Assembly (NCBI GenBank): GCA_947066955.1
Contig: CAMTAF010000027.1
Coordinates: 1 to 38,810, forward strand
DNA length: 38,810 nucleotides
Origin: an uncultured Hungatella sp.
Lineage (GTDB): Bacteria; Bacillota; Clostridia; Lachnospirales; Lachnospiraceae
Direction: 5' to 3'
The notes beneath the pieces were generated by a model. That model saw only the letters and a list, made by a program, of their open reading frames with translations. It was not told the DNA's origin and searched no databases. The translations under genes were made by a program, and so were the position numbers. Shown here piece after piece: positions 9,114-17,990 of this stretch (position 1 is the stretch's first letter; the number at the start of each line of letters is the position of its first letter).

Positions 9114-10577
9114 CTACTGCGCTTCCCGGGATACCTGGTCCAGCAGCTGGTTTTTCATCTTCCACAGAGGCATGGAGAGATCCACATGGGTGCGGTGGGG
9201 ATACTCCAGACGCCGGGATTCCTCCCACAGGGTGGCAAGCTCCTGCCTGCAGTATTTCTGGATCTCCATGACCTTTGGAGACTCATAGACGCATTTTCCG
9301 TTTAGGAATACCGGGACCATCAGCTCCCGCATCACATAGCTTCCGGGGGCCAAGTGGGTCTTTTTCCAGGTCTCCACAGGGTCGAAGAGCAGAAGGGAGC
9401 TGTCCGGATCGTACTTTTCGTCCACTAAGCAGATAAGGTCGGCGATGATCTTTCCCGTATCCTTGTTGTAGATTCTGCGGATGGTTTTGTTCCCCGGGTT
9501 GGTGATCTTCTCGGCATTTTCCGAGACTTTGATCTTGGGGATAAACTGGCCCGTGGTCTTGTCTTTGATGGCCGCCAGCTTGTACACGCCGCCGAAGGAC
9601 GGGCAGTCCTTGGAGGTGATCAGGTTGGTGCCCACGCCCCAGGAGTTGATGGCAGCGCCCTGGAGCTTTAAGCTGCTGATCAGGTTTTCATCCAGGTCAT
9701 TGGAGGCGGAGATGACCGCATCGGGGAATCCCGCGCTGTCAAGCATCTTCTTGGCCTCTTTGGACAGATAGGCTAAGTCGCCGCTGTCTAAGCGGATGCC
9801 GTAGAAGGTGAGGGGGATCCCCGCTTCCCGCATCTCCCGGAATACCTGGATGGCGTGGGGAACGCCGGATTTCAGGGTGTCATAGGTGTCCACAAGAAGG
9901 ATACAGGCAGTGGGGTAGAGCCTGGCGTATGTACGGAAGGCCGTGAGCTCGTCGGGGAAACTCATAATCCAGCTGTGGGCGTGGGTTCCCTTTACAGGGA
10001 CGTCAAACAGCTGCCCTGCCAATACGTTGGAGGTTCCGATGCAGCCGGCGATCATGGCGGCTCTGGCCCCGTAGATGCCCGCGTCAGGGCCCTGAGCACG
10101 GCGCAGGCCGAATTCCATAACCCCGTCTCCCTGGGCGGCGTAGATGACTCTGGCGGTCTTGGTGGCAATCAGGCTCTGATGATTGATGATATTTAGGAGC
10201 GCCGTCTCCACCAGCTGAGCCTCCATGATGGGCGCGATCACTTTGACCAGAGGCTCTCTGGGAAAGATCACCGTGCCTTCCGGGATCGCGTAGATATCCC
10301 CGGAAAAATGGAACTGTTTTAAATATTCCAGAAAATCTTCTCCAAACAGTCCTGTAGAGCGAAGATAGTCGATATCCTCCTGCTCAAAGTGTAAATTTTT
10401 GATGTAATCAATGACCTGCTCCAGACCGGCACAGATCGAATACCCGTTATTGTTGGGGTTGCTGCGGTAGAAAGCGTCAAAGATCACAGTTTCATTGGCA
10501 TCCTTTTCTTTAAAATATCCCTGCATCATCGTCAGCTCATACAGGTCGGTAAGTAATGTCAGATTCCGTTCTGCCAT
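9114..10577 (-). CDS. pncB: nicotinate phosphoribosyltransferase
   Basis: Makes nicotinate mononucleotide from nicotinate and PRPP, using ATP, in NAD salvage. The 487 residues match the long Gram-positive form. Recognisable segments are LTDLYELTMMQGYF at the N-terminus, AGLEQVIDYI, FGLRRAQGPDAG, GTHAHSWIMSF (with the catalytic-region His) and GIRLDSGDLAYLSKEAK. An AGGAGG ribosome site lies about 10 nt before the ATG. Its roughly 90-nt leader carries a half copy of family A repeat. It is convergent with the MacB-type permease gene. Confidence 0.95.
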   Translation of the reverse strand: MAERNLTLLTDLYELTMMQGYFKEKDANETVIFDAFYRSNPNNNGYSICAGLEQVIDYIKNLHFEQEDIDYLRSTGLFGEDFLEYLKQFHFSGDIYAIPEGTVIFPREPLVKVIAPIMEAQLVETALLNIINHQSLIATKTARVIYAAQGDGVMEFGLRRAQGPDAGIYGARAAMIAGCIGTSNVLAGQLFDVPVKGTHAHSWIMSFPDELTAFRTYARLYPTACILLVDTYDTLKSGVPHAIQVFREMREAGIPLTFYGIRLDSGDLAYLSKEAKKMLDSAGFPDAVISASNDLDENLISSLKLQGAAINSWGVGTNLITSKDCPSFGGVYKLAAIKDKTTGQFIPKIKVSENAEKITNPGNKTIRRIYNKDTGKIIADLICLVDEKYDPDSSLLLFDPVETWKKTHLAPGSYVMRELMVPVFLNGKCVYESPKVMEIQKYCRQELATLWEESRRLEYPHRTHVDLSMPLWKMKNQLLDQVSREAQ

Positions 10578-10601
10578 GCCAGGTTTTCCTCCTTTTATCT
10601 A

Positions 10602-10645
10602 GGTATCGGCACGCGCCGCAGAGGGGCACCTGCCAGTTCGTCGGA
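10602..10645 (-). repeat. family A repeat, 3' half only, in the pncB leader
   Basis: Read on the minus strand it runs from TCCGACGAACTGGCAGGTG to GCGTGCCGATACC and ends about 8 nt before the pncB ribosome site. The outer arms of hairpin 2 (GGCA/TGCC) are kept, but the tip is altered (CCCTCT in place of GCGAAA), so the inner pairing is weaker. Hairpin 1 is absent. Confidence 0.8.
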
Positions 10646-10673
10646 TCCCGCTTCTCAGGGGACGTTTTATGAG

Positions 10674-10701
10674 AGTATACCATAAAATCCGGAAAACACA
10701 A
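10674..10701 (-). promoter_or_regulatory. promoter of pncB
   Basis: Minus-strand TTGTGT (10696-10701), 16 bp, TATACT (10674-10679). It predicts a leader of about 90 nt that includes the half family A repeat. Confidence 0.6.
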
Positions 10702-10734
10702 AGGTATTGTTAAAAAAATAACAAATACTTTTTC

Positions 10735-10763
10735 TTGACAACCCAGGCGTCTGTCACTATAAT
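10735..10763 (+). promoter_or_regulatory. consensus sigma-A promoter of the ileS leader
   Basis: Perfect TTGACA (10735-10740), 17 bp, perfect TATAAT (10758-10763). Transcription should start near 10770, at the base of T-box stem I. Confidence 0.92.
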
Positions 10764-10769
10764 AATTAA

Positions 10770-11087
10770 AGAAAAAGACGCAGAAGAAGACAGTAGTCCT
10801 GTCAGGAACGTTCCAGAGAGCCGGCGGCAGGTGGAAGACCGGTACAAGTAGGGCAGAGATGAAGATCACTTCGGAGTCGCGGGCTGAAAGGGGATTCCCT
10901 GTGTAGGTTTTGCCGGTTTTCCGCCGTTACCGGGAACTCATATATTGAACTGAGGAGCTAAAAGAGAATTGTCTGTCCCCGAAAAGGCAGGCTGCCGGGC
11001 TTCCCATGGGATCTGTATGCAGATGTGATGTAATAGGTGGTACAGCGAAGCAGCCTTCGTCCTCATTACGGGGAGGAGGTTTTTTTT
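10770..11087 (+). promoter_or_regulatory. T-box leader, isoleucine specific
   Basis: A tRNA-sensing leader that lets transcription pass only when uncharged tRNA-Ile accumulates. Stem I begins with the purine-rich kink-turn region AAAGACGCAGAAGAAGACAGTAG. The likely specifier codon is ATC at 10865-10867, in GAAGATCACTTC on the 3' side of stem I. The T-box motif AATAGGTGGTACAGCG spans 11032-11047, where the usual AGGGTGGNACCGCG is slightly varied. A terminator stem and a run of eight Ts follow. The downstream gene is ileS, consistent with the Ile codon. Specifier assignment rests on context and was not folded computationally. Confidence 0.9.
11054..11087 (+). terminator. T-box intrinsic terminator
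   Basis: CCTTCGTCC pairs with GGGAGGAGG (including G-T pairs and one mismatch), followed by T8 at 11080-11087. The 5' arm competes with the antiterminator formed by the T-box sequence. Confidence 0.82.
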
Positions 11088-11174
11088 ATGCGCACGGGGC
11101 GGAAAGGAAATGTGGCCGCTTGCGCGGCCCCGCCCCAGCGCAGCGAGTAGGGGGAAAGACCTTCCCTGCTCGAT
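11087..11174 (+). repeat. family B repeat, copy 1
   Basis: About 88 bp, starting TATGCGCACGGGGCGG directly at the T-box T run and ending CCTGCTCGAT. Hairpin 1: GGGGCGG/CCGCCCC outside and GGCCGC-TTGC-GCGGCC inside. Hairpin 2: GAGTAGGG/CCCTGCTC. The other copy is at 23361-23447. Downstream (11190-11234) lies a GCCGCT-AA-AGCGGC hairpin that vaguely resembles hairpin 2 of family A. This is untranslated leader DNA before ileS. Confidence 0.85.
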
Positions 11175-11282
11175 TGCACAGGCCCGTGCAGCGGAGGTTG
11201 CCGCTAAAGCGGCGCACTTGGCATACCTGAATGCATGCCGCTTATCCGGCGGCGGAACTTTCAAAAAAGAACGGAGGTTTAT

Positions 11283-14200
11283 ATGTCAAAATATGACAAA
11301 GTCTCCACGGATCTGAATTTTGTGGAGAGGGAAAAGGAAGTAGAGCAGTTCTGGAAGGATCATGATATCTTTAAAAAGAGCATCAAGAGCCGGGAGGGGC
11401 ACCCTACGTATATGTTTTATGACGGCCCGCCCACGGCCAACGGCAAGCCCCACATCGGCCATGTGCTCACCAGGGTCATCAAGGATATGATTCCCAGATA
11501 CCGCACCATGAAGGGGTATATGGTGCCCAGAAAGGCCGGATGGGACACCCACGGTCTTCCGGTGGAGCTGGAAGTGGAGAAGATGCTGGGTCTGGACGGC
11601 AAGGAGCAGATCGAGGAGTACGGTCTGGAGCCGTTTATCGCCCACTGCAAGGAGAGCGTGTGGAAGTATAAAGGCATGTGGGAGGATTTTTCCTCCACCG
11701 TGGGCTTCTGGGCAGACATGGATGACCCTTATGTAACCTATCACAACGATTATATCGAGTCGGAGTGGTGGGCGCTGAAGAAGATCTGGGAAAAAGGCCT
11801 GCTGTACAAGGGCTTTAAGATCGTTCCCTACTGCCCCAGATGCGGTACCCCCCTGTCCAGCCACGAGGTTGCCCAAGGTTACAAAGATGTGAAGGAGCGG
11901 TCCGCCATCGCAAGGTTCAAGGTAAAAGGGGAGGAGGCCTACATCCTGGCCTGGACCACCACGCCATGGACCCTTCCCAGCAATGTGGGACTGTGCGTGA
12001 ACCCTGACGAGTCCTATGCCAAGGTGAAGGCGGCGGACGGCTACACCTACTATATGGCCCAGGCTCTCCTGGATTCTGTGCTGGGAGGGCTGGCAGACAA
12101 GGAGAGCGGCGCCCCGGCCTACGAGATCCTTGAGACTTACACTGGAAAAGAACTGGAATATAAAGAATACGAGCCCTTGTTTGACTGCGCCGCGGCGATC
12201 TGTGAGAAGCAGCGCAAAAAAGCGTTCTATGTGGTGTGCGACAACTATGTCACCTTGACCGACGGCACCGGCGTGGTCCATATCGCCCCGGCATTCGGCG
12301 AGGATGACTCCAAGGTTGGGAAAAAGTATGACCTGCCCTTTGTACAGCTGGTGGACGCCAAGGGCAACATGACAAAGGAGACTCCCTGGGAGGGCGTGTT
12401 TGTGAAAAAGGCGGATCCCCTGGTGCTGAAAGCCCTGGAGGAGAAAAATCTGCTGTTTTCCGCCCCTGCCTTCGAGCACAGCTATCCCCACTGCTGGAGA
12501 TGCGACACTCCTCTCATCTACTATGCGAGAGAGTCCTGGTTCATCAATATGACAGCGGTAAAGGAGGATCTCATCCGCAACAACAACACCATCAACTGGA
12601 TCCCCGAGAGCATCGGAAAGGGAAGATTCGGCGACTGGCTGGAGAATGTCCAGGACTGGGGCATCAGCCGGAACCGTTACTGGGGAACCCCGTTAAATAT
12701 CTGGGAGTGCCAGTGCGGCCATCAGCACTCCGTGGGCAGCATCCAGGAGTTAAAATCCATGTCCAGGAACTGCCCGGAGGATATCGAGCTGCACCGGCCC
12801 TTTATCGACAATGTGACTATCACCTGCCCGGAGTGCGGCGGGGAGATGAGGAGGGTGCCGGAGGTGATCGACTGCTGGTTTGATTCCGGAGCCATGCCCT
12901 TTGCCCAGCACCACTATCCCTTTGAGAACCAGGAGCTGTTTGAGCGGCAGTTCCCAGCCGATTTTATCTCCGAGGCCGTGGACCAGACCAGAGGGTGGTT
13001 CTATTCCCTGCTGGCCATCTCCACTCTGATCTTCAACAAGGCGCCTTACAAGAATGTGATCGTGATGGGCCATGTCCAGGATGAGAACGGCCAGAAGATG
13101 AGCAAATCCAAGGGCAACGCGGTGGATCCTTTTGACGCCTTAAAGACTTACGGCGCCGACGCCATCCGCTGGTATTTCTATATTAACAGCGCTCCCTGGC
13201 TGCCCAACCGCTTCCACGGCAAGGCCGTGACAGAGGGCCAGAGAAAGTTTATGGGCACCCTGTGGAACACCTATGCATTTTTTGTGCTGTACGCCAACAT
13301 CGACGATTTTGATCCCATAAAGTACAGCCTTGAGTATGACAAGCTTCCCGTGATGGACAGGTGGCTTCTGTCCAAGTTAAACAGTGTTGTGAAGGATGTG
13401 GACAGCTGCCTGGAAAACTATCAGATTCCGGAGGCGGCCAGGGCTCTCCAGAACTTTGTGGATGACATGAGCAACTGGTATGTGAGAAGGAGCAGGGAGA
13501 GATTCTGGGCCAAGGGGATGGAGCAGGACAAGATCAACGCTTACATGACGCTGTACACGGCCCTGGTGGATGTGTGCAGGGCGGCGGCGCCCATGATTCC
13601 CTTTATGACCGAGTCCATCTATCAGAACCTGGTGCGCAAGGTGGACAAGACCGCGCCGGAGAGCATCCATCTGTGCGATTTCCCGGCGGTTCGGGAGGAA
13701 TGGATCCACAAGGATCTGGAGACCGATATGGATGAGGTGTTAAAGATCGTGGTTATGGGCCGGGCGGCGAGAAACAACGCCAATTTAAAGAACCGGCAGC
13801 CCATCAGCCAGATGTTCGTGAAGGCGCCCAGTCAGCTGTCCCGGTTCTACGTGGAGATCATTGAGGAGGAGCTGAACGTGAAAAAGGTGACCTTCACAGA
13901 GGATGTGCGGGATTTCACCACCTACACTTTCAAGCCCCAGTTAAAGACCGTGGGTCCCAAATACGGCAGGCAGCTTAACAATATCCGGAAAGCTTTATCA
14001 GAGGTGGACGGCAACCAGGCTATGGATACCCTGAAGGCCACGGGCAGCCTGACCTTTGATTTCGACGGGACCGAGGTGGTTCTGTCAGAGGAAGACTTGC
14101 TGATCGACATGTCTCAGAAAGAAGGCTACGTGACGGAGGCGGACAACACGGTCACCGTGGTGCTGGACACCAACCTGACTCCCGGGCTTGTGGAGGAAGG

Positions 14201-14522
14201 ATTTGTCAGGGAGCTTGTGAGCAAGATCCAGACCATGAGGAAAGAGGCAGGATTTGAGGTTGTGGACCATATCCGTGTCTATGAGCAGGGCAATGAAAAG
14301 CTGGCAGGCCTTATGAAGGCTTATGAAACAGATATCAGCTCCGATGTTCTGGCCGAGGAGATTATTATAGGACAACTGGAAGGCTATACAAAAGACTGGA
14401 ATATTAACGGAGAAAGTGTTACACTTGGAGTAGAGAAAACAGTACCCAAAAAGGAGGAAGACACTAATCATGAACACAGAGACAGCAGCAATGCCGACAG
14501 AAGTGAAGAAGCCTCAGTTTAA
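11283..14522 (+). CDS. ileS: isoleucyl-tRNA synthetase, long type
   Basis: Charges tRNA-Ile. The start is ATG 11283 (MSKYDKVS) after ACGGAGG. An in-frame ATG at 11235 lies before this ribosome site and is rejected. The 1079 residues carry the HIGH motif in PTANGKPHIGHVL, the editing domain with WTTTPWTLPSNV, zinc-type cysteines CPRC and CPEC, KMSKSKGNAVDP, and the anticodon-binding region after YVRRSRERFW. Length and HIGH-region sequence fit the eukaryote-like IleS2 clade, which in known cases tolerates mupirocin; tolerance here is inference. Expression is under the Ile T-box. The last 53 bp overlap glgP. Confidence 0.96.
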   Translation: MSKYDKVSTDLNFVEREKEVEQFWKDHDIFKKSIKSREGHPTYMFYDGPPTANGKPHIGHVLTRVIKDMIPRYRTMKGYMVPRKAGWDTHGLPVELEVEKMLGLDGKEQIEEYGLEPFIAHCKESVWKYKGMWEDFSSTVGFWADMDDPYVTYHNDYIESEWWALKKIWEKGLLYKGFKIVPYCPRCGTPLSSHEVAQGYKDVKERSAIARFKVKGEEAYILAWTTTPWTLPSNVGLCVNPDESYAKVKAADGYTYYMAQALLDSVLGGLADKESGAPAYEILETYTGKELEYKEYEPLFDCAAAICEKQRKKAFYVVCDNYVTLTDGTGVVHIAPAFGEDDSKVGKKYDLPFVQLVDAKGNMTKETPWEGVFVKKADPLVLKALEEKNLLFSAPAFEHSYPHCWRCDTPLIYYARESWFINMTAVKEDLIRNNNTINWIPESIGKGRFGDWLENVQDWGISRNRYWGTPLNIWECQCGHQHSVGSIQELKSMSRNCPEDIELHRPFIDNVTITCPECGGEMRRVPEVIDCWFDSGAMPFAQHHYPFENQELFERQFPADFISEAVDQTRGWFYSLLAISTLIFNKAPYKNVIVMGHVQDENGQKMSKSKGNAVDPFDALKTYGADAIRWYFYINSAPWLPNRFHGKAVTEGQRKFMGTLWNTYAFFVLYANIDDFDPIKYSLEYDKLPVMDRWLLSKLNSVVKDVDSCLENYQIPEAARALQNFVDDMSNWYVRRSRERFWAKGMEQDKINAYMTLYTALVDVCRAAAPMIPFMTESIYQNLVRKVDKTAPESIHLCDFPAVREEWIHKDLETDMDEVLKIVVMGRAARNNANLKNRQPISQMFVKAPSQLSRFYVEIIEEELNVKKVTFTEDVRDFTTYTFKPQLKTVGPKYGRQLNNIRKALSEVDGNQAMDTLKATGSLTFDFDGTEVVLSEEDLLIDMSQKEGYVTEADNTVTVVLDTNLTPGLVEEGFVRELVSKIQTMRKEAGFEVVDHIRVYEQGNEKLAGLMKAYETDISSDVLAEEIIIGQLEGYTKDWNINGESVTLGVEKTVPKKEEDTNHEHRDSSNADRSEEASV

Positions 14523-16968
14523 CAAGGAGGAATTCAAGCGCTCGATTATCTACTACATCAAGAATACCTACCGGAAGAGCTTGGAGGAGGCGACTCCCAA
14601 GGAGATGTTCCAGGCAGTGGCCCACGCGGTGAAAGACATTATCGTGGACCGGTGGATCGCGACCTTCAAGGAGATGGAGAGAAGCGATGCCAAGATGGTC
14701 TACTACCTGTCCATGGAGTTCCTCATGGGGCGTGCCCTGGGCAACAGCATCATCAACCTCTGCGCTCAGAAAGAGATCAAGGAAACTCTGGATGAGATGG
14801 GGGTGGATTTGAACCTGATCGAGGACCAGGAGCCGGACCCGGCTCTTGGAAACGGCGGCCTGGGCCGTCTGGCAGCCTGTTTTTTGGACTCCCTGGCAAC
14901 CCTGGGCTATCCGGCCTACGGCTGCGGCATCCGCTATCACTACGGCATGTTCAAACAGAAGATCGAGGACGGCTACCAGATGGAGATTCCCGACGAGTGG
15001 TTAAAGGACGGCAACCCCTTTGAAGTGTGCAACGCCGAGTATGCCCAGGAAGTAAAATTCGGAGGCAAGGTTTCCGCTATCTGGGAGGATGGGAAACAGA
15101 AGTTTGTTCAGGAAAGCTATCAGTCCGTTCTGGCCGTGCCCTATGACCTTCCCGTTGTGGGCTACGGCAACAATGTGGTGAACACCTTGAGGATCTGGGA
15201 TGCCAAGCCCATGAACACCTTTGGCCTGGACAGTTTTGACAAGGGCGAGTACCAGAAGGCGGTGGAGCAGGAGAACCTGGCAAGGATTATCTGCGATGTG
15301 CTCTACCCCAACGACAACCACTACACAGGCAAGGAACTGAGGTTAAAACAGCAGTATTTCTTCATCTCCGCCAGCGTACAGCGGGCTGTGAAAAAATATA
15401 AGAGAAACCACGACGATATCCACAAGCTGCACGAGAAGGTGGTGTTTCAGCTGAACGACACCCACCCCACCGTGGCAGTGCCGGAGCTTATGAGGATCCT
15501 TCTGGATGACGAGGGTCTGACCTGGGAGGAGGCGTGGGAGATCACAACCAAGACCTGCGCTTACACCAACCACACCATCATGTCAGAGGCTTTGGAGAAA
15601 TGGCCCATCGACTTATTCTCCAAGCTCCTTCCCCGTATCTATCAGATCGTGGAGGAGATCAACCGGCGGTTTGAGGCCCAGATCCGCAACATGTACCCAG
15701 GGGACGAGAGAAAGGTGGAGAAGATGGCCATCCTCTACAACGGCCAGGTCCGCATGGCCCATCTGGCCATTGTAGGCAGCTTTTCCGTCAACGGAGTGGC
15801 AAGGCTCCACACGAATATCTTAAAGAATCAGGAGCTGAAAGATTTCTATCAGATGATGCCGGAGAAGTTCAACAACAAGACCAACGGCATTACCCAGAGG
15901 CGGTTCCTCCTTCACGGCAATCCCCTTCTGGCTGAATGGGTTACCAAAAAGCTGGGAAGCGATGCCTGGATAACCGATCTGTCCCAGATCGCCGGCCTTA
16001 AGAAATATGTGGATGATCCCCAGGCCCAGAAGGAATTTATGGAGATCAAGTATCAGAATAAGCTCCGCCTGGCCAAATATATTAAAGAAAACAACGGGAT
16101 CGACGTGGATCCCAACTCCATCTTTGACGTGCAGGTAAAGAGGCTTCATGAGTACAAGAGGCAGCTGATGAACATCCTTCAGGTGATCCATCAGTACAAC
16201 CGTCTGAAGGATGACCCGGACCTGGATGTGATCCCCAGAACCTATATCTTCGGAGCCAAGGCAGCTGCCGGCTATAAGAGAGCGAAGCTGACCATTAAGC
16301 TGATCAACGCCGTGGCCGACGTGGTGAATAACGACCCGGAGATCCAGGGCAAGATCAAGGTGGTATTTATCGAAGATTACCGCGTCAGCAACGCGGAGAT
16401 CATCTTTGCCGCCGCCGATGTCAGCGAGCAGATATCCACAGCCAGCAAGGAGGCCTCAGGCACCGGAAACATGAAGTTTATGCTCAACGGCGCCCTGACC
16501 ATCGGGACCATGGATGGCGCCAACGTAGAGATTGTGGAGGAAGTGGGAGAAGAGAACGCGTTTATCTTCGGCATGTCCGCCGACCAGGTGATCAACTACG
16601 AGAAGAAGGGGGGATACTATCCCATTGACATCTTCAACGGGAACGAGAGGATCCGCAGGGTCATGAACATGCTGATCGACGGCACCTTCTCCCCCCAGAA
16701 CCCCAACCTGTTCCGTGATATCTACGATTCTCTGTTAAGCGGCAATGCCATGGACAAGGCGGATACCTACTTTATCCTGGGCGATTCTGCCTCCTACGCG
16801 GAGACTCAGGACCGGGTGGACAAGGCTTACCGCGATAAGGCGTGGTGGGCAAGGGCGGCCATGCTCAACGTGGCCTGCGCAGGCAAGTTCAGCTCTGACA
16901 GAACCATTCGTGAATATGTGGACGAGCTGTGGCATCTGGATAAGATCGAGGTAAATGTAAAATCATAA
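14470..16968 (+). CDS. glgP: glycogen/alpha-glucan phosphorylase
   Basis: Phosphorolytic release of glucose 1-phosphate from alpha-1,4-glucans. The 832 residues are full length for the GT35 family. Visible are YYLSMEFLMGRAL, GNGGLGRLAACFLDS, the RLHEYKRQ segment and the pyridoxal-phosphate site EASGTGNMKFMLNGALTIGT with the PLP-binding Lys. The start ATG has its own ribosome site AGGAGG (14452-14458 region) inside ileS and overlaps ileS by 53 bp. A strong terminator follows. Unless an internal promoter exists, the gene is transcribed behind the Ile T-box, an unexpected link between glycogen use and isoleucine starvation. No other glycogen gene is adjacent. Confidence 0.95.
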   Translation: MNTETAAMPTEVKKPQFNKEEFKRSIIYYIKNTYRKSLEEATPKEMFQAVAHAVKDIIVDRWIATFKEMERSDAKMVYYLSMEFLMGRALGNSIINLCAQKEIKETLDEMGVDLNLIEDQEPDPALGNGGLGRLAACFLDSLATLGYPAYGCGIRYHYGMFKQKIEDGYQMEIPDEWLKDGNPFEVCNAEYAQEVKFGGKVSAIWEDGKQKFVQESYQSVLAVPYDLPVVGYGNNVVNTLRIWDAKPMNTFGLDSFDKGEYQKAVEQENLARIICDVLYPNDNHYTGKELRLKQQYFFISASVQRAVKKYKRNHDDIHKLHEKVVFQLNDTHPTVAVPELMRILLDDEGLTWEEAWEITTKTCAYTNHTIMSEALEKWPIDLFSKLLPRIYQIVEEINRRFEAQIRNMYPGDERKVEKMAILYNGQVRMAHLAIVGSFSVNGVARLHTNILKNQELKDFYQMMPEKFNNKTNGITQRRFLLHGNPLLAEWVTKKLGSDAWITDLSQIAGLKKYVDDPQAQKEFMEIKYQNKLRLAKYIKENNGIDVDPNSIFDVQVKRLHEYKRQLMNILQVIHQYNRLKDDPDLDVIPRTYIFGAKAAAGYKRAKLTIKLINAVADVVNNDPEIQGKIKVVFIEDYRVSNAEIIFAAADVSEQISTASKEASGTGNMKFMLNGALTIGTMDGANVEIVEEVGEENAFIFGMSADQVINYEKKGGYYPIDIFNGNERIRRVMNMLIDGTFSPQNPNLFRDIYDSLLSGNAMDKADTYFILGDSASYAETQDRVDKAYRDKAWWARAAMLNVACAGKFSSDRTIREYVDELWHLDKIEVNVKS

Positions 16969-16970
16969 AT

Positions 16971-17027
16971 AATCTGCGCCCCCTCTTCATAGAGATAGTG
17001 AAGAGGGGGATTTTTTATGCGCAGATT
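16971..17027 (+). terminator. strong terminator overlapping the spoIID ribosome site
   Basis: CCCCCTCTTC (16979-16988) pairs perfectly with GAAGAGGGGG (17000-17009), followed by T6 (17011-17016). An outer 9-bp inverted repeat, AATCTGCGC (16971-16979) and GCGCAGATT (17019-17027), encloses the whole. The 3' arm GAGGGGG doubles as the only plausible Shine-Dalgarno of spoIID, whose ATG is at 17017. Confidence 0.88.
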
Positions 17028-17949
17028 TTTCATGTTTTGTGTACTGGCAGTGATGTTTCCCTATGTGGCTACCCTGGCTCTGAGGGGGACCATAAAGGGG
17101 CTTGAGAGTTCCGAGAGAGGGGAGTTTTTAAGCGGCAGGCAGATCCGTTTAGACAGGCAGGGGTACGTGGATGCAGAGGAATATCTGGTGGGTGTTGTGG
17201 CCAGGCAGATGCCGGCGGACTATGAGGAGGAAGCCTTAAAGGCCCAGGCCATTATTGCCAGAACTTCTGTGTACCGCCAGATGGAGGACAGGACCGAGAT
17301 CAGCCAGGAAGAACTGAATGTGGACTTCTTAGAGGAGAGCCAGATGGAAAAAATGTGGGGCAAGCCTAAATTTCTGGAGTATTATCAGAAAATCCGTCGG
17401 GCCGTGGAGGAGACAGAGGGGCTGGTGATACAGTGGGAGGGGGAATGCATAGAGCCCCTGTTCCATCGGTGCAGCGGAGGACAGACCAGGGAAGGAGACC
17501 AGGGACATCCCTACCTTGGGTCCGTGGACAGCCAGGAGGACTTAGAGTCGGACGGTTATCTCACAGTGGACATCTGGACAGCGGGAGAATTTACGGACAG
17601 AATCCGCCAGATAAAGGGAGGAGAAAATGTGACCCAGGAGCAGATCCCAGACTCCATCCAGCTGATCGCAAGGGACGACGCGGGGTACGTGACCCAGATC
17701 CAGATCGGCAGCCACAGTTTTGACGGAGAATCGGTGCGCATGGCTCTGGGACTTCCCTCGGCGGATTTTACCTTAGAAGGATACGAGGGGAATGTCAGGG
17801 CAGTATGCCGGGGCCAGGGACACGGGTACGGCATGAGCCAGTACGGGGCCCACAAAAAAGCGGCAGCCGGCATGAAAGCTGAGGAGATCCTGGAATACTA
17901 TTACAGGGATATAAAAATATCGAAATTATTTGAGGAGGACAATGAATAA
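17017..17949 (+). CDS. spoIID: stage II sporulation protein D (SpoIID/LytB family)
   Basis: Membrane-anchored peptidoglycan lytic transglycosylase family that drives engulfment of the forespore. The 310 residues start with a signal-anchor helix (RFFMFCVLAVMFPYVATLAL). A SpoIID domain follows with EYLVGVVARQMPADYEEEALKAQ, HRCSGGQT and the C-terminal GHGYGMSQYGAHKKAAAG signature. In the usual EMP motif, whose Glu is regarded as catalytic, this protein has Gln64 (RQMP). The start is ATG 17017, inside a terminator/ribosome-site hairpin. spoIIQ follows 41 bp downstream. I could not find a convincing sigma-E promoter just upstream. Confidence 0.92.
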   Translation: MRRFFMFCVLAVMFPYVATLALRGTIKGLESSERGEFLSGRQIRLDRQGYVDAEEYLVGVVARQMPADYEEEALKAQAIIARTSVYRQMEDRTEISQEELNVDFLEESQMEKMWGKPKFLEYYQKIRRAVEETEGLVIQWEGECIEPLFHRCSGGQTREGDQGHPYLGSVDSQEDLESDGYLTVDIWTAGEFTDRIRQIKGGENVTQEQIPDSIQLIARDDAGYVTQIQIGSHSFDGESVRMALGLPSADFTLEGYEGNVRAVCRGQGHGYGMSQYGAHKKAAAGMKAEEILEYYYRDIKISKLFEEDNE

Positions 17950-17990
17950 CTCCGGCGCCTTTGGTAAGAATAGTACCGAGGTGATAAACG

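Noticed and set aside
11235-11282. Upstream ATG start for ileS adding 16 residues
   Set aside because: The extra residues are unlike IleS N-termini and the ACGGAGG ribosome site is placed for ATG 11283.
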